From positions 1-57,004 of the forward strand of contig FWCC01000454.1 of NCBI GenBank assembly GCA_900169235.1: a stretch of 57,004 nucleotides of DNA, read 5' to 3'. The notes beneath the pieces were generated by a model. The model saw only the letters and a list, made by a program, of their open reading frames with translations, was not told where the DNA came from and ran no database searches. Both the position numbers and the translations under genes were made by a program. Below, in pieces: positions 10,901-20,089 of the stretch. This DNA comes from Zarea fungicola. Taxonomy: Eukaryota > Ascomycota > Sordariomycetes > Hypocreales > Cordycipitaceae. Within the stretch, counting starts at the first letter, position 1. Each line of letters opens with the position of its first letter.

Positions 10901-11468
10901 TCGGCTTCCGCGGTCGTAAAGAGCGCTCCAATCGTATGGCTTCGCGCTGAAGGTCTCTATTGTTTTCAAGCAGACCGAGATCTTGGCTAGGCAGTTCGTG
11001 CGGTGCTGTGTTGACAGGTGAGGAAGGGACATTGTCGTCAATGGCGTTGTAAGGCGGATTTAGAGAGATTGAACGTGTCGCGTTTGGAAGCTCGATATAA
11101 ATTGGTCTATTATTTTGGGTGCTTAATTGATTGCTCGAAGTCTTTTGCGTGTTGTTGGCGTCGTCGTCGTTATCATTCAAAAGCATGTCATCCAGATCAG
11201 GAAGGCCGTCTAAGCTCCTTGCCGATGACAACGGCGACGAGTTGAGAGATCCCTCCAAACTGAGCGGAGGCTTTTGTGAGTATGCTATTCGAGCTCCGCG
11301 GGCTTCATCCTGAGAGTCGGGGAATGCCCATATATCACACGCATTCGTCTCAGGCTGTGGAGGTGCAGATGCCGCCGTCGTTTCCAGTACAGTGGTTGAC
11401 AATTGGCTGTCGAAGCCATCGTCGTCCTCAGAATCTGGCACTTCCCCCAGTAATTTCCAGTCTGCCAT
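4932..11468 (-). CDS. MMS22: Mus7/Mms22 family replication-fork repair protein
   Basis: Very large (2178 aa) single-exon gene. In yeast, Mms22 with Rtt101 and Mms1 forms a cullin ubiquitin ligase that protects stalled forks; the fission yeast homolog is Mus7. The protein opens with DWKLLGEVPDSEDDD, a start I associate with fungal members of this family. The first ~900 residues are disordered, with many Ser/acidic patches, basic clusters such as RKRRRH, and a stretch of hydrophobic-acidic repeats at about 520-556. The rest is helical and leucine-rich, matching the Mus7/MMS22 region. It begins near the LGPYGTKYTTHFEVFPLD segment and runs nearly to the C-terminus. I could detect no intron. The ATG is at 11468-11466. 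A small membrane-protein gene is divergent across 352 bp and ORC5 lies downstream on the same strand. Assignment rests on overall architecture and N- and C-terminal features, not on a catalytic motif, because the family has none. Confidence 0.8.
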   Translation of the reverse strand: MADWKLLGEVPDSEDDDGFDSQLSTTVLETTAASAPPQPETNACDIWAFPDSQDEARGARIAYSQKPPLSLEGSLNSSPLSSARSLDGLPDLDDMLLNDNDDDANNTQKTSSNQLSTQNNRPIYIELPNATRSISLNPPYNAIDDNVPSSPVNTAPHELPSQDLGLLENNRDLQREAIRLERSLRPRKPIQEHPYQLESAHHNNLFRRHGMRPVRAPVVLTRASRDENAQDTEFQDDSQGNSLPELNNSSQVVPDNEVDERGDYDMFNFPSSSPPKTSPWVTNGKFSNHDSSQGDTDNTSMPDQDLPSLNELLETHHRKLSPSTKRSSLTLESSTRKRRRHDIIESDPVDSDVGGKDSRAKSSASNVLMPGGSLPPIPRLQLNARRAMNTSPIKTVLTISNSSSEEDEGSSKEESSQTQVGASDDPTNEKSDFVSRVGKRIKGVLPASWLRLDQKTSRDKVQKSLHSRQQRPRTPEKELRRGVAQIKTRNTVPSSTIAALLYDSSEDETVPRHTAAAEVYREQSRLVLIPDDTPVIPVEDALAIPVDDTSDDESVMEYDTIDTMFEGQAQRRASGEARRRSKTDLDYAKRSNPKPRQQKITASLIRNKAASGALAKQRSLHQQSTVQKTTSNRRRAAAKPAPPPLSVLDVIEPDAPRFMRIAARTARTRVNQGRSSPSKKSICLASRRDYVDAISSLNDWKNGSIPQRKEVTIARREKKKERSRKPLAESAGNKPVVRTTPKQPKPAVNKSRKLVKQKRNGGTTCYLPSNSITDTSLSAKIVTEADQGSSITKQPSRSRKSAEGGNAESLRPSRPALLEAEDLTKGALLAFHKRKKLLDSVYRRSNRTSSVESGDTRSEFSIDRLSTEHLSRIRNDFTVADARPEKQPKPRNRRRKAANPRRIDVEAPQFSHAADPLPASYEVEVEAEQPQNENLNARLGGLGPYGTKYTTHFEVFPLDPGVYFHQSTLLGSNIIEDCHKVSKKSVLLSYRPRTALQFGSFTYRWSEWNSQSSSELGIVLDLITEELEKPEGICTSGEATVIKASQFISKYATSSLSFANEEGIKSFITRVLSVAGGCHTRVTSLVSKRTLSQRTLQTAVKVYDHLMILAFVSLLICNDDDSLMAEKFKVEDLLRQLSAGSMSLLVVIGTDKLKEVYMQLQAAGARERGLREDQPVIHSWTLLMHILQQSCIPKGSFWDVLKRVIATDDQTSSADAQAFERIWEIMFTLLPMSEFSLSGVLVRGKRHDATSDGWSIVRRLLQQVFDLYRGNTRQAASFTDYCRALISRCHYLVQQWGWRRSGSIIGTIFDFFGSQNLEHLRNEEVNASPRFLEDLAGEPSLAVEPEDNCFHIFLKLLALSIRNHRAANAMNDIRNLVSRTTPNHNRQHLKEQAVHERELAALRNHHDLLATLFWAAPADLRPKAELVERLVAPETSHKEATLINIRCWNQLARFIAAKGETKTGFRPFHAWRKRFFDEMAQQLKSAAVDIQQQLLALPNEVRLTISHDMVQSMISMNKGAASDVLHACIAASFDVLKNAVDLEAATFWLNTSQLKYIYDEFAIYPPELNWNTLRIAVATLDVFQSHIADFKETEESQPSDSQILNSGQADDALLSLDNDKISRSYFATVRCTLSNSPSGDNRGAESETFDGIENLVVVAVKLAASFLSGGLIRLPDLFKHGHHYNLFYGPIQKMRLQQRQYLILAVATLLKSGIDDFAELNFTLCELWLLLLVAPSRYLAYENELAESLRKRGEYFVPATDTGLTHSPSYESNSVLFEFSISAMRRSVRDAGPNLKKTLTAEHSKALKLVMEQLKEDLKETSGQPVTHVPYVAYARQIIALIRTHGSEFCTVDNFFYQISKDYSPSTEDPQLQAAAMISYGLRLSEGDPKVVQQVFYFLFNNFKMAVISDSLLEEKKMLQKGMAEDRGILGFILGKMLPAIIGVASSKAVAFPLLDLYARTLRYRFRGHIMTYSLADDDLASVKVVLQAILAGLQGWVAEQAPVTPAKLCICGNFFAVANLLWPSIYEYSLNEDTLTGLWGDIVALINTLGQYAAVAKDTIGTVGFRSSQVRFDEIFATSSLQDFHSTSVTDADVAGFVDNLKQDIDRNWIEVDGRISIQTPGKPRGGGTAHGVLQAEWNASEIIEGMTDQLMEWRDWEKKMNGEYMMHGQGAELAWF

Positions 11469-11820
11469 GGCTGATTATGACCCGTCATTATACATGGCCA
11501 ATATTTCAAAAGTGAAGAATCCACCGGCAAAGTTGACAATGAGTTTTCCGAATTGCTGGTGTAGCTATGTCGGGCAGCTTCGCAATGGAATCCGAACAGG
11601 CCATAAATTTACAGCGGGCCGCCACCGTGAAGACGCGCTGGCAGTTCCGAAGACGCGTCCCAAATCAAGACCAGCTGCAACACAATCTGCTAGTCAACTA
11701 CCTACTAACCTACAACTACCGGCAAGTAACTAGCGGCAAACTGTTGCTGTTGGCGTGAAGCCTCGCTGGTGGGGCAGGGTTTGGCGCTGTACCATACCTA
11801 CAGTGCAGTCCATACTAGAA
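11469..11820. other. Divergent promoter region, MMS22 and small membrane protein gene
   Basis: A 352 bp gap between two divergent ATGs must hold both promoters. No TATA box or recognised motif stands out. Short open frames crossing it continue from neighbouring genes or lack an ATG. Confidence 0.5.
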
Positions 11821-12315
11821 ATGCCCGCTAATAATCAGTCCTTGCCCTGGAACGGACTGCCTTTCAAGATGGCCACAATTTGGACAACTGTGAATGACCT
11901 TTTCACTCCGGTCACAACTCCAAACCGAGTATTCATCATACATTTCCTAATCGCCACTGTCACCGGTAAAAGTGTCTATTTCACAATGGGTACTGCCCTG
12001 GAAAGAGCCCTGCCATTGGCATTGACAGTCTTCTGCGGCGTCGTCGGCGGTGCGTCCCTTTCTGCATCCCATGTCGCGGCTTTTGTCTGCCTTTACTGAA
12101 CCCAAGACTTTCCAGGCTTCTATACATTTCAGCCCATGCTCGCAGCAAAAGATAATGCCTTAAGTACGCCGAATATCGGCGACGCAAAGGCGTGAGTGGT
12201 GTCCTGGCAACTTTGGCGCACTATGCTAATATCTTTCATGTCCAGCGCAAATGTCAAGGAGAATGCCCAAGTGAATTTGCCAGCGTCTTCCGGCATAAAG
12301 CCAAAATCTGGGTAA
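11821..12315 (+). CDS. Small two-segment membrane protein of unknown function (three exons)
   Basis: I do not recognise the family. Exons 11821-12049, 12116-12191 and 12246-12315 join in frame to 124 aa. Intron 1 is GTGCGT...CTGAAC...CCAG (66 bp, phase 1). Intron 2 is GTGAGT...GCTAAT...CCAG (54 bp, phase 2). Two independent introns of different phase that both preserve one frame, with good donors and branch points, are strong evidence that this is real. A second in-frame ATG at 11869 would give 108 aa (MATIWTTVNDLF...), and its CAAGATGG context makes it an equally good start. There are two hydrophobic stretches, at about residues 40-60 (VFIIHFLIATVTG) and 68-85 (LPLALTVFCGVVGGFYTF). The tail is soluble, rich in Ala, Asn and Lys, ending KPKSG. 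The size suggests a small mitochondrial or ER membrane protein, but nothing in the sequence proves location. It converges on a Zn2Cys6 gene. Confidence 0.66.
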
Positions 12316-12568
12316 CACTGGGCTACTCCGAGCATGATTTTATCTTCAAAAGGCTATCGGCTTGGCGGTCATACAGCACATCTACGATTACTTGTAATTT
12401 TTTGCACCGCAGCATGTCTTACGAGTTGCAATGTACCATTAAACATATATAGAATACCATAAACGCCTGTAAATTATTCCCAGAGTATTGGTCATTTATC
12501 CTGTACATCTGCTTCATCAAATGCATAACATCCTAGCTGTGTGAAATTACAGCAAAACCTGCAACTGT

Positions 12569-14895
12569 TTAGATAAATGGAGCTTCAAGTCCATAGAACA
12601 GTTTGTCAAAGTCGATTGTGTTTATATCCATTCGGCCCTCCAAAGCTTGCCATTGCTGATCCATGTACGAGGCATCCGGTTCCGGAACAAATCCCTGGAA
12701 AGGCATGTTCCTCCGCTGCTCCTCTCGGCCTGCGGAGTCAGGCGTCATGGGCATGGCATTCGGTATAGCAGTAAACATTTTGAGGGCTGGGTGGTTTGGT
12801 GTGTGCCGTTTCAATACCTGAACCGATAAGTCGAGAAGCTTTGCTCCAATGAGAGATTGGTCTTTGGCATCATCCATGATTCGCCAAGCCTCGACAAGAT
12901 GTGAGTCGTTGGCCGGGGTATCCTCGGTCTGCCGACCGAGACAGGCATTAAGAACAAGAGCAATGCTCGCGAGGAACACGCTCCGGAGAATAATGACAGA
13001 TCTCAATCTAGTACTGGAGAACGGAAGGTCTTCAAGCTTGAGATGCTTTTCCATCTGAACAATCATTCTGGCAGCCATCATGCAGGCCTCATAAGAGTAT
13101 GAGTATGCTTGCTCAATGGAGCCTCTTGCGAGGAACGGCAGATGCAATTTGCAGAGGTGCCTGTATATCAGCAGGTTGAGAGTATACCGCTGGATCGTTA
13201 TCTTCGGATCACGTCGCGGATCTGATGGTGAGAGCGTGTGCATATTCTGGTTGTCCATGGAAAAAAAATCGGGAAGCTCTCGAAGATAGACTCTGAACTT
13301 GGCATCCATCTCCATGACAAACTTATGATCAACCGTTTCGGCCTGGAAGGCATACACGCGATCTTTGTCGAGCATATTTTGGCAAAGCTCGGCCAGACGA
13401 ATGCGATAAATCAGGGCAGAGGCGTCAGTCGGCTCAGTCAAGGGTCGACCTATCACAGGCTGGCTATCCACAATATCGACATCGTTCACATTAGAGGGCT
13501 TTCTTACCATCATATGGAACGGATGGATGGTGAACGACCCCTCCTGCGGGAAGGCAAATTGCGTTACCATCCTATGGCCAGTTAGTTAAGAGATCACGTA
13601 TCTAAACGTTGTCCGGGATACATACCAATCTGTCGCAACAAGGAACCACCATGTTCTCCTATACATTTCCATTCTGAGACTTCCCATTTTTGGAACGTCA
13701 CGATTGTTTGGAGCGTCGATTCGGTGCAAGGATAGTTCTCGTGCCATAGAAATGGCGCGGGAGTTCAGGCTCCGCGCCCGAGCTGAAAGGCCCTCAATGT
13801 TGCAGAAAACATAAAAGAGAATAACCATACCCTCGATGCATTCCAGGGAAGAATGACCTATACGCTGCGCATGGTCCATGACGTCGAGAGCAGCTTTCAC
13901 CCACATGGGAGCCTGCGCTCTTGCTTCAGCCACTGTTCCATAGAGAAGTCTCCCGTCATCCTGAGGTGACCATGAATAGGTCGAGGCAGCACATATTGCA
14001 AGGAGCAGTGACATAAGGCCAATGTCTAATGCGGTATTGCTTTCAACGCCATCATAGATTTGTTCGACCGTGCTCAGCAGAGTGGGTATATGTACAATAT
14101 GATGAAAATGGTTCACATCTGATATATATTTTTGCGTAATGATGCGTGCTTCGTCACGACGAGGCAGCCAGATGCACCTCGTTACCTCACCAGAACCAAA
14201 TGATGGTGCTGAAGTGTCATTCTGTAATACAAACCCGCCCTGTTTGACGATGCGGCGTACAGGGCAGGTACGAAATGAGATTGGGTCACATAGAGGCTCC
14301 TATTGCAACGACAAGGAATGTTAATGTAATCCGTTGAGCATACAATTGCGACACGCCGATAGGGCTGAAACTTGCAGATCCAATATAATACTAGCGTTAC
14401 ACATACCAGCATGGGTTGGCCTGTATAGGACCGTTCGAGCCAGAGCGCATCATCTGTCAGCTTTTGAAGCTGTGGCGACATGGGTGGCGCCACAGCGGAG
14501 GGCTGTTGTACTGGCGCTGGATCTGAATAAGTCATCATGGCAGGCTTGTGTAGCATACCCTCTCTATTTTGCGCAGCAATGAGGTTTTCGAGCTTCTCCA
14601 AGCGCGCCAGCAGCTCGGCATTAGGAACATCCTTTGGTGCAAGCGACTGCTCTCCCTCAGTCACTGACATTACGCTTTCGCCTCGCATGGAAGCAGCAGC
14701 AGGCGATGTGTTAGGACTGACGGTAGCCGCGACGCTTGCTCTTGGCGCCATCGTTTGGGCCGTTGGCGGCCCATCATGCTCACAAACGAGCCCCCGGCAA
14801 GTACAGTTGGAGCATGGGAAGATGCGGCTGCAACGCAGCTTGCGCTGCCTGCATAACTTGCAGGAAATGGGCCGCTGTCTCGGTTGGCGACCCAT
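12569..14895 (-). CDS. Zn2Cys6 transcription factor with fungal-specific middle homology domain
   Basis: Probable nuclear DNA-binding regulator, 721 aa. Minus-strand exons are 14895-14407, 14299-13626 and 13571-12569. The introns are 107 bp (GTATGT...AATAG) and 54 bp (GTATGT...CTAAC...ATAG). The binuclear zinc cluster has Cys at 12, 15, 22, 28, 31 and 38, spaced x2-x6-x5-x2-x6, and an extra Cys33. A basic stretch (RQRKLR) lies inside it. A short coiled-coil follows (AELLARLEKLENLIAAQN, about residues 95-115), as expected for dimer formation. Exons 2 and 3 carry the fungal_trans domain, with HFHHIVHIPTL and a MARELSLHRID stretch typical of that domain. The target genes cannot be told from sequence. 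The nearest neighbours are the small membrane protein (convergent) and COX5 (2 kb away). Confidence 0.85.
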
Positions 14896-16643
14896 TCTGC
14901 CCAATGTATTCTCAAACTGCCACAATTTCAGGCAAAAATGCCGGAACAAGCGTTCGTTTTGCGCGGAAACAGAGAATGAGATCAGAGAAAGGTGGGTGTG
15001 TTTGAGCGAATATTCCGTGGGATCCGGAAAGTCCGCGGGGAGCCCACGGCGTCATCGACACTGAGTGGCGACCCACCGCCGCCAAGCTGAAGGTTATTAA
15101 CACTGGGTATTATTACTCAGCCTGGTTTTGGGCACGAAATTGTTTATAATGGTGCTGCTAAGTAGCAGCTTGTTTCTGGATCAAGAAGAATACCTCTTGT
15201 TGGGAATTTACTTGTAATACGCATGTGCTATACTTGCATAGCCAAATCGGAATGGTTACAATGAATCTGGGACAAAAAATGCACGAAACTTGGCTGATTA
15301 ATCCAGATCAATCACTAGTTATGCCTAGGCTTGTTTCTAGGTCCTAGACAAGCACCTGGGGTATTGAGCAAAGCAGGCGTATAATGTATGGTCCACACCG
15401 GTTTCGGTCTCAAATTGATTCCGACGCACCATCCGGTCAACCGCTTCAGACTAACAGGAGGGGGCCATATGGATGCTTCGGCAGCCTCAGTGGACTTTGT
15501 TAACTGTAAATTATTAATAAAACTTGACAAGAATAATCATAAATTCATCGCAACTGCAGGTTATTGCATATATTGACCATTATTGTACATTTAAGTAGCA
15601 TTGCACGTCCGTAGAGTTGTGCTTCTCCATGTTTCTTGTCCAGCTCGACGACTACGGCCCCCGGATATTGGCCCTCATGAAATTGGTGCCAACGGGCAAC
15701 AGTAGCATCACTAAATCCCATAGACTAAAGAGAGAGAGAAGCAAAATAAAGGTTGTATTTACTCGTTGTCCCCCACACTTTGCGATCTTGCAAGCCACTT
15801 AAAAACCTCCACTATCATCGTCGCCATCAGTTTAAACGACCATATTAGGTTAAGAGTTTTCCCAAAAGCCGTTTGATGACGGATGCTCCACCGACATGAC
15901 CGCGGAGCTGATCTCGTCGGCTTCCTCTTCTCTATTCTTGTCTCAGTTTGCTCACTTCAGGATATAGGATGTTTTCTTCCTTTCTCCACTCTATAGATGT
16001 TTATTTTTACATTGATGTAACCATGCATATGGAGCTAGCTGACCAGTGTTGATATGCACACACATTCTGTTCAGTGCCATACGATGCTATTGTCACCTCA
16101 GTCAATGCCTTGTAAGTAGTAATTGAAACTCTAGACTAATGAGGTATGTGTTTGTTCCGCACAATAAGCCAATTCCGCTGCCAGTATTCTAGCCCGTAGC
16201 TTTCTTCATAAACCAGAAACAAGCCATTCTTCTGCGTTGAGTTTGGAGCCCAAGCAAGGAGAAGAGTCAAAACATGGGGCAAACGCCAAACGGTTTCTCA
16301 ATCTTGCCTTTCCACTAGAGAATAGTTCATTATTAATAATTGATGTATCAATTCTTCAGGGCACACGTTTGCGAGCACTGCGTCGTTCCTCTGCTATGCT
16401 GGGAATTCAAACTGTGGGGCAACATTGCTCTGAGGAGCATTTGTTCTCGGGCCACTTCTCCCGTCATTGCCCGAGCCGAAACGCAGCCACGGCATGGAGT
16501 GCTATGCGAACAATAACAAGAAAGTAAAATTAGAAGAACACATTATTAATTAGAAATGGATTCCAGGTATAAACCAAAGCCTAGAATAGCTACACCCTTG
16601 TATCGTGTGGTAGTGAGCTTTCGTGTAAAACGGTACCAAGTCA

Positions 16644-16653
16644 ATTGGCCAAT
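16644..16653. promoter_or_regulatory. CCAAT-box dyad (ATTGGCCAAT) upstream of COX5
   Basis: A perfect 10-bp palindrome puts a CCAAT pentamer on each strand about 250 bp before the COX5 ATG. Further CCAAT boxes lie at 16789-16793 and 16849-16853. CCAAT is bound by the HAP2/3/5 (NF-Y, AnCP) complex, a known activator of respiratory genes in fungi. Function here is inferred from the motif and position. Confidence 0.5.
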
Positions 16654-16681
16654 CAACTGTCGTATGATTCCGGATTTTGCC

Positions 16682-16689
16682 TCACGTGA
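16682..16689. promoter_or_regulatory. Palindromic E-box TCACGTGA upstream of COX5
   Basis: The 8-bp palindrome TCACGTGA, followed by C, lies 216 bp before the COX5 start. It matches the site of Cbf1-type bHLH factors. A related CACGTGAC lies 130 bp before the ATP2 start. Binding is not shown. Confidence 0.45.
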
Positions 16690-16905
16690 CAAAATCAGGC
16701 CAGCCTGCCTTAGTCATCCATGCAGCAAAGCTTCTTCCGGTAGTAAGAAATCGTTCCATGTCATAAGATTGCCTGCCTCTCGACAAGTCCAATTAATTCC
16801 CCCGTGCTCCCACCGCAGAAACCGACGCTCGCACGAACGGCCGACGCGCCAATTGCATTCTCCTCGACCTCCTAATCGACGCATAACCCCGACTCTCCCA
16901 ACACA

Positions 16906-17819
16906 ATGCTTCGCACGCAAGTCTCCAGTGTCCTGCGCCGGGCTGCACCCCGTGCTGCCTATTCCACGCAGGCACTTTCCAACCCAACCCTCAAGAACAT
17001 TGAGAAGAGATGGGAGGGCATGCCCCTTCAGGAGCAGGCTGACCTCTGGATGTCCCTCCGTGATCGCATGAAGGGCAGCTGGTCCGAGCTGACCGTCCAG
17101 GAGCAGAAGGCTGGTACGTTGTGCCGTTTTTTTTCTTGCAGCCCATACCCCCGGTTTCCTGAAAATACCTCCCGGTTGCCGAGCTTAGCACGGCACGCAC
17201 GAAACATCACGAAACCGACAACTACCAACCACCAACAAAACAGACAATTCAATCCAAAGTTTTTCTTGATACAATTTCCAAGTGGTTCAATTCATCTGAA
17301 ATCGTATAATTCAATTGCCTAATTAGGAAACCGACGTATTCCAATGGCGTGTCATACGCGCGCTAGCATTTGCTTCTGGCTTTGGCATTGCAACAGGAAA
17401 ACTAACTCAAACCCTCTCAATAGCCTACTGGATTGCCTTTGGCCCCCATGGTCCCCGCGCTACCGACCCTCCCGGCACCAGCGCCCGCGTCGCTTGGGGT
17501 GTCGCCCTCGGCGTTGCTGCCTCGATCGCCATCTTCAGCGCCATCCGCATGGCCGCCAAGCCCGCTCCTTCCACCATGAACAAGGAGTACCAGGAAGAGT
17601 CCAACGAATTCATGAAGGTCCGTACTTGATTCCACAACTGTCCCATCTTATGAAAGAAACTGGAAGGGTTACACACGAAATGACTTGATATACCAACCCA
17701 TCTTCGCAACTAACAATACACTCCAATCACAGAGCCAAAACAACAACCCCGTCACCGGTATCTCGTCCGAAGGCTACACTGGCAAGGGTGTCGTCCAGTC
17801 TCCTCCCAAGGGCCACTAA
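16906..17819 (+). CDS. COX5: Cytochrome c oxidase subunit Cox5 (mammalian subunit IV homolog), mitochondrial
   Basis: Nuclear-coded subunit of respiratory complex IV, in the inner mitochondrial membrane. Exons are 16906-17113, 17424-17617 and 17733-17819, 162 aa in all. Intron 1 is unusually long for this window (310 bp, GTACGT...CTAAC...ATAG). Intron 2 is 115 bp (GTCCGT...CTAAC...ACAG). The N-terminus is a classic presequence (LRTQVSSVLRRAAPRAAYST). The Cox5 signatures follow: EKRWEGMPLQEQADLW, SWSELTVQEQKAAYWIAFG and PHGPRA. A single transmembrane helix (VAWGVALGVAASIAIFSAI) then leads into the matrix-to-intermembrane-space boundary segment STMNKEYQEES. The length fits the family (150-200 aa). 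The promoter carries CCAAT and E-box motifs. MCX1 converges from downstream. Confidence 0.92.
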
Positions 17820-18313
17820 GCCGACTCCTATAAAAATATGCAAAGACGCACTCTTATCATTTCCCTTTGTCATAGAAGAATGTGTGGACCATGGGAAGCA
17901 CAATAATATTTTCTCATGCGTGTAAAATGGGCCCAGAGCGTTTGGAGAACTGTTGGGGAGATGTCGAGCAAAGCTACCGCGCGACTAGGAAGGTGTAAAT
18001 ACTGTATTACAATAACAGAACCAAAAGAATCCAATTGTTTCCGTTAAGGCATCCCTTTGCTCCCATTTTGACGGGCTCGTGAATTTTTTGAAGGATTATG
18101 AAAAACGCTGGTAGGCTTTGTATTTGGAAACAATACCTGCTGTACAGAACGCTCTTCTAGCTTGTTAATGGGCATAACCAATTTACCATGATTTCTTCAT
18201 ATAGTTATACACAATAAGCCTGCCCAACTACCACAATACCCTGTCCATTGGGTGATCCACGTGTTGCTCATCTGACGTATGGATCTCCGCACTGTCCCGA
18301 CATCCTTACGAGC
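17820..18313. other. Convergent intergenic region COX5 / MCX1
   Basis: This holds the 3' ends of both genes. The sequence is AT-rich with no long open frame, and I see no structured RNA or repeat. Confidence 0.6.
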
Positions 18314-20089
18314 TTACCCGCCGCTCTGCCCAGCTTCTCTTAGACGCTCAAAGGCTGCCGCCGATGACCCATGACTCTGTTTAGGGTTAAGCTGCTCTTC
18401 CTCCATGCGCCTATCGACTTCAAATCGGCCGTCTTTGGCCCAGTAGCTCGCCTTTTCTGTGCCATGCACGCAGCCCTCGGTGATGAGGACGTACGGCGTC
18501 GGCGCATCAAACATGGGCTCGCCTAGAATGCGTTCCATTTCCATCTTCAATCCTCGCGCGCCCGTGCCAGACTGGGAAGCCCTGTGCGCAATGGCATACA
18601 GTGCCTTTTCGGTAAAGTACAGGCGGGACGGGTACGTTTCGAACAGCGCCGTGTACTGCGCCACAAGGCTGTTGCGCGGCTCCGTCAGGATGCGAAACAG
18701 GTCGTCCTTTGACAAGGGGCTCAGCGCGCAAATGTTGTGCAGACGGCCAATCAGCTCTGGTATAAAGCCAAACGTCTGCAGATCGGCCGGTGTGGCAAGA
18801 TCCATGGGCGTAAAGGCAGATCCAGAGTCGTGGTGCGCCAGGTGCTCATAGAGCTCTGGGGGCAGCGTCTGCTGCTCGCCGGAAAGCGTGGTCCGTCCCT
18901 TGACCTCGCCGCCGAATCCCATGGTGGGCTTCGCCACTCTCTGGATGATGCTCTTATCGAGACCAACAAAAGCGCCACAGAATACAAAGAGAATGTTTGT
19001 AGTGTCAATGGTGTACTGGTCAACCTTGGGCGCCGGGGGCGCGGCCTGGGCTGAGCTAGATGAACTAGATCCGGTGTAGTTCGTTGTAATTGGTGGTGCA
19101 GATCGGGAGGACCGATTGTCTTTGACGTTGATTGTTACCTTGGTGCCCTCGACGAGCTTTAGCAAGGCTTGCTGGACTCCCTCCCCGCCAACGTCGCGGC
19201 CAGTTGCAGACTCTCTCTTGGCTAGTTTATCAAACTCATCCAGCACGATGATTCCGTGCTCTGTGGCTTTTATATCGTAATTGGCCTCAATTAGGAGCCT
19301 TTCAACGCAGGTCTCCACGTCCTGGCCGATATAGCCAGCTTGCGTGAGAGAGTTGCAGTCGCAGATGGAAAACGGCACCTGCAGCTTCTTGCTGAGGGTT
19401 CTGCTTTTGTCAGTCATGATTTCTCCAGTAACAAGTATAGTCTCGCATACTCTAAAATATATGTCTTTCCTACTCCTGTAGGTCCTATCAATAACAAATT
19501 GCTCTTGTCGATCTTTACGGGTTCTTGAACAGACTTGTCCTCTGGTATGTACAAATGGTCCAAAGATGATGAATCATACTTGTCGCTTTCATAGAGCTCA
19601 CGGACAGATTCGGCATGGCCAGGGAATTCGTCTAGAATCGTTAGCGCTCTGCAATGAAGAGTGAGAGCGTATCGACGTACCATCGACTGGGTGGACTTCA
19701 CGTCGCTTCTGGTGAAGCTCTCTATCTCTCGCGAATCTTTGCCTCATGGACTTTTCTTGCAGGTTCCGCTCTTCATGTTCATGTTGGTGCCTCCGCCGAA
19801 GGTTCTGGTAGTGGTTGAATATAGTAGAGCATATCGTCTTCTTTGCGCGGTCTTGGCCGACAACATAACTATCAACGCGCCGCTTCAAATCTCGAGGATA
19901 AAACTGCGGGACACCAAATATTCTTTTATTATTAAACATGGGGCCGCGTCCAGACTCGGCCGGGTCATAGGTGCCCGTGAAACCAGAGTTCATGTCCGGC
20001 TGTCTGGCGCTGCTCGACGTGGAAGACCACCGCTTAGAGCACCGGCAGCGCAGGGCTACCGGTGATATAGCCTGCGCTGACCGAAGCAT
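18314..20089 (-). CDS. MCX1: Mitochondrial ClpX-type AAA+ unfoldase (Mcx1)
   Basis: Matrix AAA+ unfoldase related to bacterial ClpX. Minus-strand exons are 20089-19681, 19631-19451 and 19400-18314, 558 aa. The introns are only 49 and 50 bp (GTACGT...CTAAC...CTAG and GTATGC...CTGAC...GCAG). The N-terminus is a mitochondrial presequence (LRSAQAISPVALRCRCSKRW). DLKRRVDSYVVGQDRAKK begins the AAA module. Walker A is GPTGVGKT (186-193). Walker B is IIVLDEFDKLA, with D251 and E252. The pore-loop GYIGQDVE and C-terminal GARGLKMEMERIL are ClpX-type. The bacterial N-terminal zinc-binding domain is absent, as in yeast Mcx1, which acts without ClpP and helps activate ALA synthase. Whether a ClpP partner exists cannot be seen here. 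Confidence 0.9.

Larger units (their letters stand above)
14896..16905. other. 2 kb intergenic region between the Zn2Cys6 gene and COX5
   Basis: This is the divergent promoter region for the regulator (left) and COX5 (right). I find no supportable gene. The frame at 16237-16527 lacks an ATG, and the one at 16556-17071 runs into COX5 in another frame. The last 260 bp carry an E-box and three CCAAT boxes, listed separately. Confidence 0.55.

Noticed and set aside
16556..17071. 171-codon ATG frame overlapping the COX5 start
   Set aside because: It covers COX5 promoter motifs and exon 1 in another frame; low-complexity Arg/Pro/Ser composition.
17280..17300. GGTTCAATTC resembling a tRNA B box inside COX5 intron 1
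   Set aside because: No A box, acceptor stem or cloverleaf around it.
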